Part shown: positions 1 through 7,540 of the stretch, piece by piece | How positions within the stretch are numbered: position 1 is the stretch's first letter | Layout of the letters: the number at the start of each line of letters is the position of its first letter | DNA from: Euryarchaeota archaeon UBA501 | GTDB taxonomy: Archaea; Thermoplasmatota; Poseidoniia; Poseidoniales; Thalassarchaeaceae | Length of the DNA: 12,791 nucleotides | Assembly (NCBI GenBank): GCA_002505685.1 | Contig: DAVT01000045.1 | Location: forward strand, 1-12,791 | Direction of reading: 5' to 3' | Position numbers and translations under genes: made by a program | The notes under the pieces: generated by a model | Seen by the model: only the letters and a program-made list of their open reading frames with translations | Databases searched by the model: none | Told to the model about the DNA's origin: nothing

Positions 1-3000
1 CAAGATACCATGCAAGAACTTGGGCATCGGGGCGATGGGGTCGTCGTGGCAGTTCTCGACACTGGTGTGGACAACGAGCACCGTTCCTTGAATGATTTTG
101 ACGACCAAAATGACGAACCAGATATTGATGCCAACAGTTACGTCGATCAGAAATGGGTGGCTGGTTACGATGCCACATCAACGTTCTCAAACACAAGTGG
201 TACAGATGATCCCGATGATTCCAACGGTCACGGTACACACGTCGCAGGAACCAGTATTGGTACCGGCAGTAGTGATCGAACCTACATCGGTGTTGCACCC
301 GGTGCCTACCTGGTGGACGTCAAAGTACTGACAGATGCTGGAGGTACGAATGCACAGAACACCCTCCGTGGTTTGCAATGGGCCATTAACAATGTTGACA
401 CGGACTGGGGCAATAATCAGTCTAGCAATGGAATCGATATTCTGTCCATGTCTTATGGAAGCGTGACCAACCCCAATTCTGATGATCCTGGGGACAACGG
501 GACATCTGCTGAATCAGCCCTTGTGAATCAAGCCTCGGATGCCGGACTAATTTGTGTCATTGCAATGGGCAATGACGGCATGCACCGGGTACCAAGTCCA
601 GCAAGTGCGGACACTTCAATTGCCGTAGGAGCAATCGATGAGCGTGACACACCAGATCGCGAAAATGATGAGATTGCCTCATATTCAAATTGGGGTCCAC
701 GTGTAGATGATGGTGACGATGACGATTGGGATGAAATGAAACCAGACGTTGTTGCCCCCGGTACAGGAATCAACGCTCCCCGGCATATGGAAGGGTCACT
801 ACAACTGCCAAACCAACCCCGCCCTCTTGCGGATAATGATTATCAGGAATTGGATGGAACCAGTATGGCTACACCCCACGTGAGTGGATTAATTGCCATC
901 ATGCTAGGAATTGATGAGGACTTAGATCTAGACGATGTTCGTGATTTGTTGCGCACCAACTCTGAGTTGAGAGGCGACCCCTACGACTTTGATTTCGATG
1001 AACAATGGAATGAAAAGTACGGATTCGGCATTGTTGACGGCGCAAGAATCCTTGAAAATTTGACCGGCCAATCCGGCGGCGGTGGCGGCGGCGGTGGAAA
1101 CAACTCCACAAACCCAGGGACAGGTTCAGGATTTTGGGTTGAAATTATCAATCCCTCGAATGGCACATGGCTCATAGAAGGAGAAACATACCGAATCAAC
1201 GGTACTTCTCAATCGGAAACTGAAGGGGCTTCCATTGAAGAGGTTCTTGTCAGCGCATGGTACTGGTATCAGGAAACAGGTTCACCCCGGGAAAAACGGG
1301 ATGCATTTGAATGGACATCTGCAAGTTTGGATTCATCGGGAGAATGGAGTTACAATTTCTACGCTCAGGATTGGGTCGATGGTGAAGAATTAACCATTGA
1401 AGTCAGAGCCCGAGATTCTAATGATGCTTGGTCTGGCGACTCATGGGTTGAACTGATGCTGGGGGGCCAAAGCATCTCCATTGGTAACCCCAGTGGGCAA
1501 GACCCGGTTAGCGGAACGACCTCTATTTCAGGAACATTCTTGTCACCAGATCCTGATTATGTTGAATGGAGAATCGGGCGTGGTCAATGGCAACAAATTC
1601 CGGTTTCCAGTAGTGAGGAATATACCTCTGTCGATTGGTCTGTGAACTGGGATACTACTGAATTGGAGGATGGCTTCCATCGAATAGCAGTACAAGGTAG
1701 AGATCATTCAGGCGTGATGAGCGACGAATTGAGGCGTACAGTTGAAGTCGACAATTTCCCACCTGCACCCGACCTCTCAATTTTCGGTTCCCTCTCAGTA
1801 GAAGAATTTGGCATTCCAGTTGAAAATGCATATGTCAATACATTCCTTGAAGTTAGAGTCGATGTAAGGAATAACGGCGATGCAGATGCAGAAGATGTTG
1901 TAGTTCATCTGAGGGAACAGGGCACAAAACGTAGCGAAGCCACGGTTCCTTTGATTGAACCAGGTCAGGTTGTTGGTGTGATTCTCTATTGGAATCCGAT
2001 GGAGAGCGGAACACAAGAATTGGAAGTAATCATCGACCCAGGGCAATCAATTCCCGAATCGGATCGTTCAGATAACTCGGCCACAATTAATTTCCCAGTT
2101 GAATCTAGACCAGATGGTGTAGATTTGGCGATTCGTCCAGGATCGATAACAACCTCTCCAGCAATTCCCAGACCCGATGAACCGTATTCGATTTCAATCC
2201 GTGTCGATAATTTGGGAGCTAGAGATTCAGAAGAATTGGTAGTCGAGTTGAGCGTGATGAATGAATTCGGTGGCTACGAGTTGGTGAGTACGATGTCCGC
2301 TGCGACTCTCGTAGGGCAAACCAGCGCTAGTTTCACATTCTCTGGCAATATTTCCGATCAACGAGGTTTGGCATACAAAGCCACGATTGTAACTTCTACC
2401 GATCTTTCTCCTGAAAACAACATGATGGACTTCATTGTCGTTCAAGATTTGGTTACACTTTCAGGTTCACGTACACCAGCATTGCAATCTACACATACGA
2501 TCGAAGCCTCTGCAGGTTTGGGCGAAGATTCAATTTTGTTCAGTTCCAAAGGTTCAGAGGTTCTTGTGCATCGAATGGCAGCCGACCAATCATTGTACAC
2601 CTGTCTAGTCCTTGAAACGGAGTGGACTGGAGACATCGCAGTCAATAGTTACCAAGGCGTAGTCACCGTTGCTTGGACTCGAACTTACCTCGATGAAAAT
2701 TCATTTATTCGCTCAACGGTTTCCTACACAACCATCGACAGGACATGCCAAATGACGCCTCGACAGGATTTGATGCCAGGTCTCTTGTCCGCACAGGGTA
2801 CCTATTGGGGTCTCGGATTGGACCAGAAGGATGACACAGTTGTGCTGGCTGGATATCACAGAGATTTGGTGACTGGTGGAACTTATCAAGACACAACTTC
2901 GATATTCCTAATCAAAACCGACTCACCACTTTCTGCAGATGATTGGACCATCCATAGGAATACGATTCTAGATATCGAAATGTATCCTCGCTCAGCCCCT

Positions 3001-4332
3001 CCAATAGAGGTTGAAATCGGTAAGGATGACATTCATATTTTACACCAAAACTTGAGAGACGATTCTACTGGAGATGAGAGACTAGGGATGTTCTATGCTC
3101 ACGGGGCTGCCAATGAACAAAACTGGGCTTTCTCAATTGCTGCTGGAGATTACGCAATGCATGGCCGAATGTTGTTGTTAGAGAATTCGAATGGCTCTGA
3201 ATCTTTGTACACAGCATGGCGCGAAGGGACAGAAGCAGATGCCGAATTGGTCACAAGAATTTCTCCAACATCTTGGCTTCAGGGCGAAGAAACACGTATC
3301 TCCGCAAGGGGATTATCCAACATCGCTCTAATCGAAACCGATCGAGGTGTTCAGATTCTTTACGATGCGATATCTCCTACCGGTCCAAAATTGCACTATG
3401 GTTTGCTTTCGGTGACAGAAGAAGGCCCTGAGATGTGGTTGTCCGACATGGTCAGCAGTGGCGCACTCCTTACGGCATGGCGTACGGAAGAAACGGGCGA
3501 ACTCCACTTTACCTATGCAACCAACAATGGTTTGCGCGTAAGGAAGATGGTTGAAGATCCAACTGCCACCAATACCGAACAAGGGCTTCTAGATTCCATT
3601 CGATTGAAATTGGGTCTGGACTCTAACACGTTTGATGCTCTGGTGAACACGGTAATGATTACTTGTTGTTCACTCACTTTATTCGTTGCATTAATGGTTA
3701 CAACCAATCGTAGACGTGGTGGAGATTCCAAAGATGAACCTGATTTTGTGAATGAAAATTGGGTCGATTTGGAGTCGGTAGATTCTGATTCTGATGATAT
3801 TGAAGTTACTCCAGTCGTTTCACTAGGAGATGATGAGGATGAAATGGACGATCCTCCAACGCAAGATGAATCTGAACCCAAAGTTGTAGCGACACTGGAA
3901 GATGAAATCGAAATAGAGGATGATGCAAGCAACACCGGTCGCTCTGCACGTGCGTCTAGACGAGAAAAACGGGCTGCTGAAGCAGAAATGAAGCAAGTAT
4001 TGGAAGATATGCACAAGGCGATCGAAGAATCAGGGTTGCCACCATTGCCAGCACCAGGGGAGTTACCCCCGCTTCCTTCACCGGGTGAACTACCGCCTTT
4101 GCCAGCACCGGGAGAGTTGCCCCCGCTTCCTTCACCGGACGACCTTCCGCCATTACCAGCCCTGGGTGAACTTCCACCATTATCTGAATCAGGGGAGTTA
4201 CCACCATTGCCTGATTTACCTGCTCCAGAAGTTCAAGTGACCTGTGACAGTTGTGAATCATCATTTACGGCCCGCGCAAACAAAGCAAGACGAGTCAAGT
4301 GCCCACTCTGTGGTGAAACTGTTAGATTGTGA
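1..4332 (+). CDS. Membrane-anchored S8 subtilisin-like protease, multi-domain, 5' partial
   Basis: The frame is open from base 1 (Gln-Asp-Thr precedes the first ATG at 10), so signal peptide, propeptide and true start lie left of the window. Residues are counted from that ATG. The subtilase domain covers about 1-350 with the full triad: D17 in VAVLDTG, H74 in NGHGTHVAGT, S285 in DGTSMATPHVSG, plus oxyanion N188 in AMGNDG. Eight glycines (356-363) lead to two beta-sandwich regions (about 376-580), two CARDB-like modules (about 588-697 and 703-812) and a beta-rich, possibly propeller-like region (about 813-1190). A membrane span lies at about 1211-1232, followed by Arg-Arg-Arg. The cytoplasmic side has an acidic stretch (about 1240-1310), a charged helical segment, proline-rich repeats (1343-1407) and a terminal ribbon with C1412, C1415, C1431 and C1434. 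Predicted role: degradation of extracellular protein or surface processing; the substrate is unknown. glmS follows after 9 bp. Confidence 0.93.
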   Translation, partial: QDTMQELGHRGDGVVVAVLDTGVDNEHRSLNDFDDQNDEPDIDANSYVDQKWVAGYDATSTFSNTSGTDDPDDSNGHGTHVAGTSIGTGSSDRTYIGVAPGAYLVDVKVLTDAGGTNAQNTLRGLQWAINNVDTDWGNNQSSNGIDILSMSYGSVTNPNSDDPGDNGTSAESALVNQASDAGLICVIAMGNDGMHRVPSPASADTSIAVGAIDERDTPDRENDEIASYSNWGPRVDDGDDDDWDEMKPDVVAPGTGINAPRHMEGSLQLPNQPRPLADNDYQELDGTSMATPHVSGLIAIMLGIDEDLDLDDVRDLLRTNSELRGDPYDFDFDEQWNEKYGFGIVDGARILENLTGQSGGGGGGGGNNSTNPGTGSGFWVEIINPSNGTWLIEGETYRINGTSQSETEGASIEEVLVSAWYWYQETGSPREKRDAFEWTSASLDSSGEWSYNFYAQDWVDGEELTIEVRARDSNDAWSGDSWVELMLGGQSISIGNPSGQDPVSGTTSISGTFLSPDPDYVEWRIGRGQWQQIPVSSSEEYTSVDWSVNWDTTELEDGFHRIAVQGRDHSGVMSDELRRTVEVDNFPPAPDLSIFGSLSVEEFGIPVENAYVNTFLEVRVDVRNNGDADAEDVVVHLREQGTKRSEATVPLIEPGQVVGVILYWNPMESGTQELEVIIDPGQSIPESDRSDNSATINFPVESRPDGVDLAIRPGSITTSPAIPRPDEPYSISIRVDNLGARDSEELVVELSVMNEFGGYELVSTMSAATLVGQTSASFTFSGNISDQRGLAYKATIVTSTDLSPENNMMDFIVVQDLVTLSGSRTPALQSTHTIEASAGLGEDSILFSSKGSEVLVHRMAADQSLYTCLVLETEWTGDIAVNSYQGVVTVAWTRTYLDENSFIRSTVSYTTIDRTCQMTPRQDLMPGLLSAQGTYWGLGLDQKDDTVVLAGYHRDLVTGGTYQDTTSIFLIKTDSPLSADDWTIHRNTILDIEMYPRSAPPIEVEIGKDDIHILHQNLRDDSTGDERLGMFYAHGAANEQNWAFSIAAGDYAMHGRMLLLENSNGSESLYTAWREGTEADAELVTRISPTSWLQGEETRISARGLSNIALIETDRGVQILYDAISPTGPKLHYGLLSVTEEGPEMWLSDMVSSGALLTAWRTEETGELHFTYATNNGLRVRKMVEDPTATNTEQGLLDSIRLKLGLDSNTFDALVNTVMITCCSLTLFVALMVTTNRRRGGDSKDEPDFVNENWVDLESVDSDSDDIEVTPVVSLGDDEDEMDDPPTQDESEPKVVATLEDEIEIEDDASNTGRSARASRREKRAAEAEMKQVLEDMHKAIEESGLPPLPAPGELPPLPSPGELPPLPAPGELPPLPSPDDLPPLPALGELPPLSESGELPPLPDLPAPEVQVTCDSCESSFTARANKARRVKCPLCGETVRL
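4036..4230 (+). repeat. 27-bp tandem repeat coding for LPPLPxPGE units
   Basis: Seven consecutive 27-bp units, each coding nine residues of the form LPPLPxPGE, lie inside the protease gene (residues 1343-1407); the last unit is degenerate. Units starting at 4063 and 4117 share a 19-bp identical block (4066-4084 and 4120-4138), and the alternation Ala/Ser at the sixth position gives a 54-bp higher-order period. This points to recent duplication of a two-unit block. The encoded segment is probably an extended, disordered spacer between the acidic juxtamembrane tail and the terminal zinc ribbon. Confidence 0.9.
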
Positions 4333-4336
4333 GGAG
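4331..4336 (+). promoter_or_regulatory. Shine-Dalgarno site of glmS
   Basis: GAGGAG overlaps the last two bases of the protease stop codon and lies five bases before the glmS ATG at 4342. It supports this start and suggests that glmS is translated from a message shared with the protease gene. Confidence 0.65.
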
Positions 4337-4341
4337 TAGAA

Positions 4342-6162
4342 ATGTGTGGCATCATTGGATACATTGGAGAACAACAGGCCCTGCCGTTTCTTCTCGACGG
4401 ACTTCGAAGACTGGAATACAGGGGATATGATTCCTCTGGAGTTGCTGTAAAAAACGGCGGCATAACTGTACACAAAAAGACTGGAAAGGTTGCTGATTTA
4501 GAGGCTAAACTTCCAGCCTCTGTTGAAGGCACATGTGGAATTGCCCACACTCGCTGGGCAACCCATGGTGGGGTTACCGACGAAAATGCCCATCCACACT
4601 GCTCTGCTGATGGGAAAATTGCGCTCGTGCACAATGGAATTATTGAAAATGCCCGCAACCTTCGAAATCGATTGGAAAATGAAGGGGTTAAACTCCGTTC
4701 AGAAACAGATTCAGAAGTGTTGGTTCACTTGATTCACCGCGAAATCTCCAACGGAGCAAAGCCACTGACTGCCGTACGCCGAACACTCAAACGTGCACGA
4801 GGAACATGGGGTATTTGTGTTGTCTTTGAGGATCATGAAAAAATCATTTGTGCCCGTAATGGCTCACCCTTAGTCATTGGAGTTGGTTCTGGGGAAAATT
4901 GGATTGCCAGCGACACACTGCCTCTTCAAACCCTGACACAACAAGTCGTCCGATTGGATGATGGAGATTTGGCAGAAGTTTCTGCAGATGGGATCAAAAC
5001 CAGCCGATTTGATGGTCGGACAACGGATTCTGAAGTCACTTCATTGGATGGAGAATGGGGTGAAGCAGAATTGGGCGATTTTCCACATTTCATGCTGAAG
5101 GAGATACATGAGCAACCCGAGGCACTTCGACAATGTCTAACTGGTCGCTTGGATATCAAAAATGGAAATGCCCGTCTTGGGGGGATTGGACTAACTGCCA
5201 AACAATTGCAGAAGATTCCCCACGTACGCTTGCTAGGATGCGGGACCGCTTTGAACGCCTCACAAGTCGGCCGTATTGTAATTGAAGAGTTGGCGCGAGT
5301 ACCCACTTTGGCCCACGTCAGTAGCGAATTCAGACATAACAATCCGGTGATCGAAACAAACGCGCTTCATTTCGCAGTTAGTCAATCTGGAGAAACGGCT
5401 GATACGTTAGCTGCAGTAAAGGAGATTCAACTCAAAGGTGGCGAAGTTCGAGGTGTAATCAATGTGGTCGGTTCCACCATCGCGCGTCAATGTGGCAGAG
5501 GATGTTACATCCACTCGGGACCAGAACAATCGGTTGCTTCCACCAAGGCCTTCTCCAATATGGTGGCGGCATTGTCTTTGTTCGGGATCCAAATTGGTCG
5601 GGCCCGTACCCTTTCTCGAGAAAAAGGCAAGAAATTGGTTAAATCATTGCAAAAAATACCCAAATTGGTTGGAGATTATTTGGAGGCACCAGGTCCTATC
5701 GAGGAAGTCGTGGATTTGGTAAAGGATGCGAAGAGTGTGTTATTCCTAGGTCGTGGAATATCGGCCCCAGTCGCCCGAGAGGGTGCTCTTAAACTGATGG
5801 AAATCGCGTACATCCCATGTTTGGCATATCCGGCTGGAGAGATGAAACATGGCCCAATCGCTCTTCTTGAAGAAGGCAGCCCTGTGGTCGTCATCGCACC
5901 CAATGATTCTTTGAAGGATAAGACCGTATCAAGCATTCAAGAATGCCGTGCTCGTGGCGCCAAGATAATTCTCATTCATGAAGAAGGTGACCCGATTGCT
6001 GAAGAAGCAGATATTTCGATTCCAGTTCCTGCCACAGATCCGATGTTTACACCGATGCTGACAGTTTTGCCTTTGCAATTGATTGCATATCAAACTGCAT
6101 TGGCTCTAGGCTGTGATGTTGATCGCCCGAGAAATCTCGCGAAATCTGTCACAGTCGAGTGA
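4342..6162 (+). CDS. glmS: Glutamine--fructose-6-phosphate aminotransferase (isomerizing)
   Basis: Cytosolic enzyme converting fructose-6-phosphate and glutamine to glucosamine-6-phosphate and glutamate, the first committed step to UDP-GlcNAc and amino-sugar glycans. It has 606 residues, close to the usual bacterial length. The start is fixed by MCGIIGYIG: Cys2 becomes the N-terminal nucleophile of the class II glutaminase after Met removal. The glutaminase domain (about 1-240) shows HTRWATHG (69-76) and Asn98-Gly99. The first SIS domain carries SQSGET (347-352) and the EQSVASTKAF motif (395-404). The second SIS domain starts near 467 and contains K484, E487 and H503 (HGPIAL), matching the isomerase residues of the family. 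The C-terminus ends LAKSVTVE, the family hallmark that closes over the sugar site. The gene sits 9 bp after the protease and ends 2 bp from the convergent ATPase gene. No ribozyme-type leader is possible in the 9-bp gap. Confidence 0.97.
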   Translation: MCGIIGYIGEQQALPFLLDGLRRLEYRGYDSSGVAVKNGGITVHKKTGKVADLEAKLPASVEGTCGIAHTRWATHGGVTDENAHPHCSADGKIALVHNGIIENARNLRNRLENEGVKLRSETDSEVLVHLIHREISNGAKPLTAVRRTLKRARGTWGICVVFEDHEKIICARNGSPLVIGVGSGENWIASDTLPLQTLTQQVVRLDDGDLAEVSADGIKTSRFDGRTTDSEVTSLDGEWGEAELGDFPHFMLKEIHEQPEALRQCLTGRLDIKNGNARLGGIGLTAKQLQKIPHVRLLGCGTALNASQVGRIVIEELARVPTLAHVSSEFRHNNPVIETNALHFAVSQSGETADTLAAVKEIQLKGGEVRGVINVVGSTIARQCGRGCYIHSGPEQSVASTKAFSNMVAALSLFGIQIGRARTLSREKGKKLVKSLQKIPKLVGDYLEAPGPIEEVVDLVKDAKSVLFLGRGISAPVAREGALKLMEIAYIPCLAYPAGEMKHGPIALLEEGSPVVVIAPNDSLKDKTVSSIQECRARGAKIILIHEEGDPIAEEADISIPVPATDPMFTPMLTVLPLQLIAYQTALALGCDVDRPRNLAKSVTVE

Positions 6163-6164
6163 CC

Positions 6165-6887
6165 TCAATGGATGGTAAACTTACACATTCCTGGGTCCCA
6201 TCGCCAAGCATGGTACCCCAGTGTGTGTGACGTGTGACGCATCTTGACAATCGCAATCTTTCGATTGATTTGGTCACCACTTCGTTCCATCGTTAGATGA
6301 ATGACACCATCTGAGAGGTAATCTTCAATTCCGTATTCACCATACTGATTTTTCATTTCACCCATCATTTCGCAAATGATGAATGTAGTCAAACCGAGTC
6401 GTCGGCATGCCTCAAAGAAGCGGAAGGTTTCATCGCGCGGGTTTTCCATTTGTGTTAGAGTGAAGAATGCCCCCAAGGAATCGAAGACCAAGACTTCAAA
6501 GCCAATACTTTCGCGATAGTTGGTCAATTGCTTGATTAGTTGCCCCATCCAATCGACCTGGTGGGTTTTGCCAGCATCATGCAATTGAACTCGCAGGTCA
6601 GCCAAATCGATAATGGCAATATTGCTTCGAACACGAGGGTCATCCACATTCATCCCCATGTTTGCCATGTGTCCAGCGAGGGATTCTTTGGACTGTTCTA
6701 GCGTCACGTAGATTCCTGAAGTTCTACCTTCCAGCACAGCATTGTACAACATTGCAAATCCTAAACTTGATTTCATTGAACCCGAGGTTCCGGCCAACAA
6801 ACAAAGGTGGCCCTTTGGTATTCCACCTTGCATTTGGTCATCTAGTCCTTGTACGTAGGTTGGGATTCTCTCGCTTGCACCACTCAT
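6165..6887 (-). CDS. RadA/KaiC-like (RecA-superfamily) single-domain ATPase
   Basis: A 240-residue soluble protein with one KaiC/RadA-type P-loop domain. The opening IPTYVQGLDDQMQGGIPKGH is the usual N-terminal strand of this family. Walker A is GTSGSMKS (33-40, K39), with Met where Gly usually precedes the Lys. The catalytic Glu-Glu of KaiC appears as LEQS (E64, Q65). Walker B is VLVFDS (132-137, D136). The tail has the KaiC-like segments IEDYLSDGVIHL (187-198) and KMRHTSH (215-221). I chose the ATG at 6885-6887 because the open frame beyond it runs into maf on the other strand and shows no family similarity. Single-domain relatives are common in archaea; their roles are mostly unknown, with signalling and DNA-related functions both proposed. 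It is convergent with glmS (2-bp gap) and divergent from maf, so it is probably transcribed alone. Confidence 0.85.
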   Translation of the reverse strand: MSGASERIPTYVQGLDDQMQGGIPKGHLCLLAGTSGSMKSSLGFAMLYNAVLEGRTSGIYVTLEQSKESLAGHMANMGMNVDDPRVRSNIAIIDLADLRVQLHDAGKTHQVDWMGQLIKQLTNYRESIGFEVLVFDSLGAFFTLTQMENPRDETFRFFEACRRLGLTTFIICEMMGEMKNQYGEYGIEDYLSDGVIHLTMERSGDQINRKIAIVKMRHTSHTLGYHAWRWDPGMCKFTIH

Positions 6888-6949
6888 TTGGCCCACCAAA
6901 CCTAGGGATTCACTGCAAGAAGATAAACGCGACCCTCCTCGGATTGCCC
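6888..6949. promoter_or_regulatory. Divergent promoter region between the KaiC-like ATPase and maf
   Basis: These 62 bases separate two divergent start codons and must hold both promoters. The only AT-rich element is AGATAAAC at 6921-6928, which is 22-29 bases before the maf ATG, the spacing expected of an archaeal TATA box for a leaderless message. Read on the minus strand, the same element (GTTTATCT) lies 34-41 bases before the ATPase ATG. Neither gene has a convincing Shine-Dalgarno site. The match to the TATA consensus is modest. Confidence 0.35.
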
Positions 6950-7519
6950 ATGGGAATGGTCCTTCTCGCCTCCGCTTCACAACGTCGAGCATCGATGTTA
7001 GAGCAATTGGGAATGGAGGTGATTCAACGTCCACTACGCGCGCGCGAGCGCCCGCATAAACATGGGATTCCAATTTCAGAACAGGTTGAACAGACCTTGC
7101 TAGGTAAGGTTGAAGCAGCCCAAAGAGAATGCTCAGACTCCCTCATCATTGTTGCAGATACCTTGGTTGAGGATCCCGATGACATTTTGAATCCAATGGG
7201 ACAACCTAACAATCGACACGAGGCACTCAATATGCTCCTAAGACTGAGTGGTAGAAATCATCGAGTGTGGACAGGAACAGCTTTGATTCAGGGCGACAAA
7301 GTCGAGTGTTGGGTTGAGTCCGCAACTGTTTCGATAGATCTTCTGGATGAAGACGTATTGGAGGCATTGATTGTTTCCGACTCGTGGCGCGGTAAGGCAG
7401 GGGGGTACGATTACGCAGGCCCGATGGGTGATTTTGCAACCATTATTGACGGTGTAGAAGAGACTGTGCTTGGATTCACTCCACAACTATTTGCAGCCTT
7501 GAGTATGATTGAGCCGTAG
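6950..7519 (+). CDS. maf: Maf-like nucleotide pyrophosphatase, divergent
   Basis: A 189-residue protein of normal Maf/HAM1-fold length. Maf proteins hydrolyse non-canonical or modified nucleoside triphosphates to monophosphates (house-cleaning). The N-terminus VLLASASQRRASML (from residue 4) is the family signature. D70 in VADTLVEDP is the conserved acidic residue, RLSGRNHRVWTGTAL (98-112) matches the central conserved block, and the C-terminal GGYDYAGPMGDFATIIDGVEETVLGF region corresponds to the usual Y-x-I-Q-G block. It is divergent: the Lys of the usual GKP motif is Q85, and the Gln of IQG is Ala. ATG at 6950 or 6956 would both fit; the open frame extends further upstream, but that part overlaps the divergent ATPase gene and shows no Maf similarity. 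It converges on the BtpA-family gene with a 21-bp gap. Confidence 0.85.
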   Translation: MGMVLLASASQRRASMLEQLGMEVIQRPLRARERPHKHGIPISEQVEQTLLGKVEAAQRECSDSLIIVADTLVEDPDDILNPMGQPNNRHEALNMLLRLSGRNHRVWTGTALIQGDKVECWVESATVSIDLLDEDVLEALIVSDSWRGKAGGYDYAGPMGDFATIIDGVEETVLGFTPQLFAALSMIEP

Positions 7520-7540
7520 TTCCATCATGATTTGAGGAAG

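Noticed and set aside
1075..1098. Run of eight glycine codons as a possible frameshift or assembly error
   Set aside because: The frame is intact on both sides, and a glycine linker between the catalytic domain and the beta-sandwich modules is structurally sensible.
3513..4016. 167-codon open frame on the minus strand
   Set aside because: It is the antisense shadow of the Asp/Glu-rich tail of the protease, which gives a Ser-rich low-complexity product with no recognisable domain.
4036..4230. Regular repeats as a possible CRISPR array
   Set aside because: Units are contiguous 27-bp in-frame coding repeats without unique spacers, inside an intact gene.
4233..4658. 141-codon open frame on the minus strand
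   Set aside because: It lies antisense across the protease end and the highly conserved glmS start, with no family-like sequence.
6662..6949. N-terminal extension of maf
   Set aside because: The upstream in-frame stretch is antisense to the ATPase gene, and the Maf signature begins only at residue 4 of the shorter form.
6888..7073. N-terminal extension of the KaiC-like ATPase
   Set aside because: The extra 62 residues overlap maf in antisense and show no similarity to the family; the ATG at 6885-6887 directly precedes the domain start.
7520..7540. 21-bp convergent gap between maf and the BtpA-family gene as a terminator
   Set aside because: It holds only a short ATCATGAT palindrome and no stem with a T-tract, which is too weak to call.
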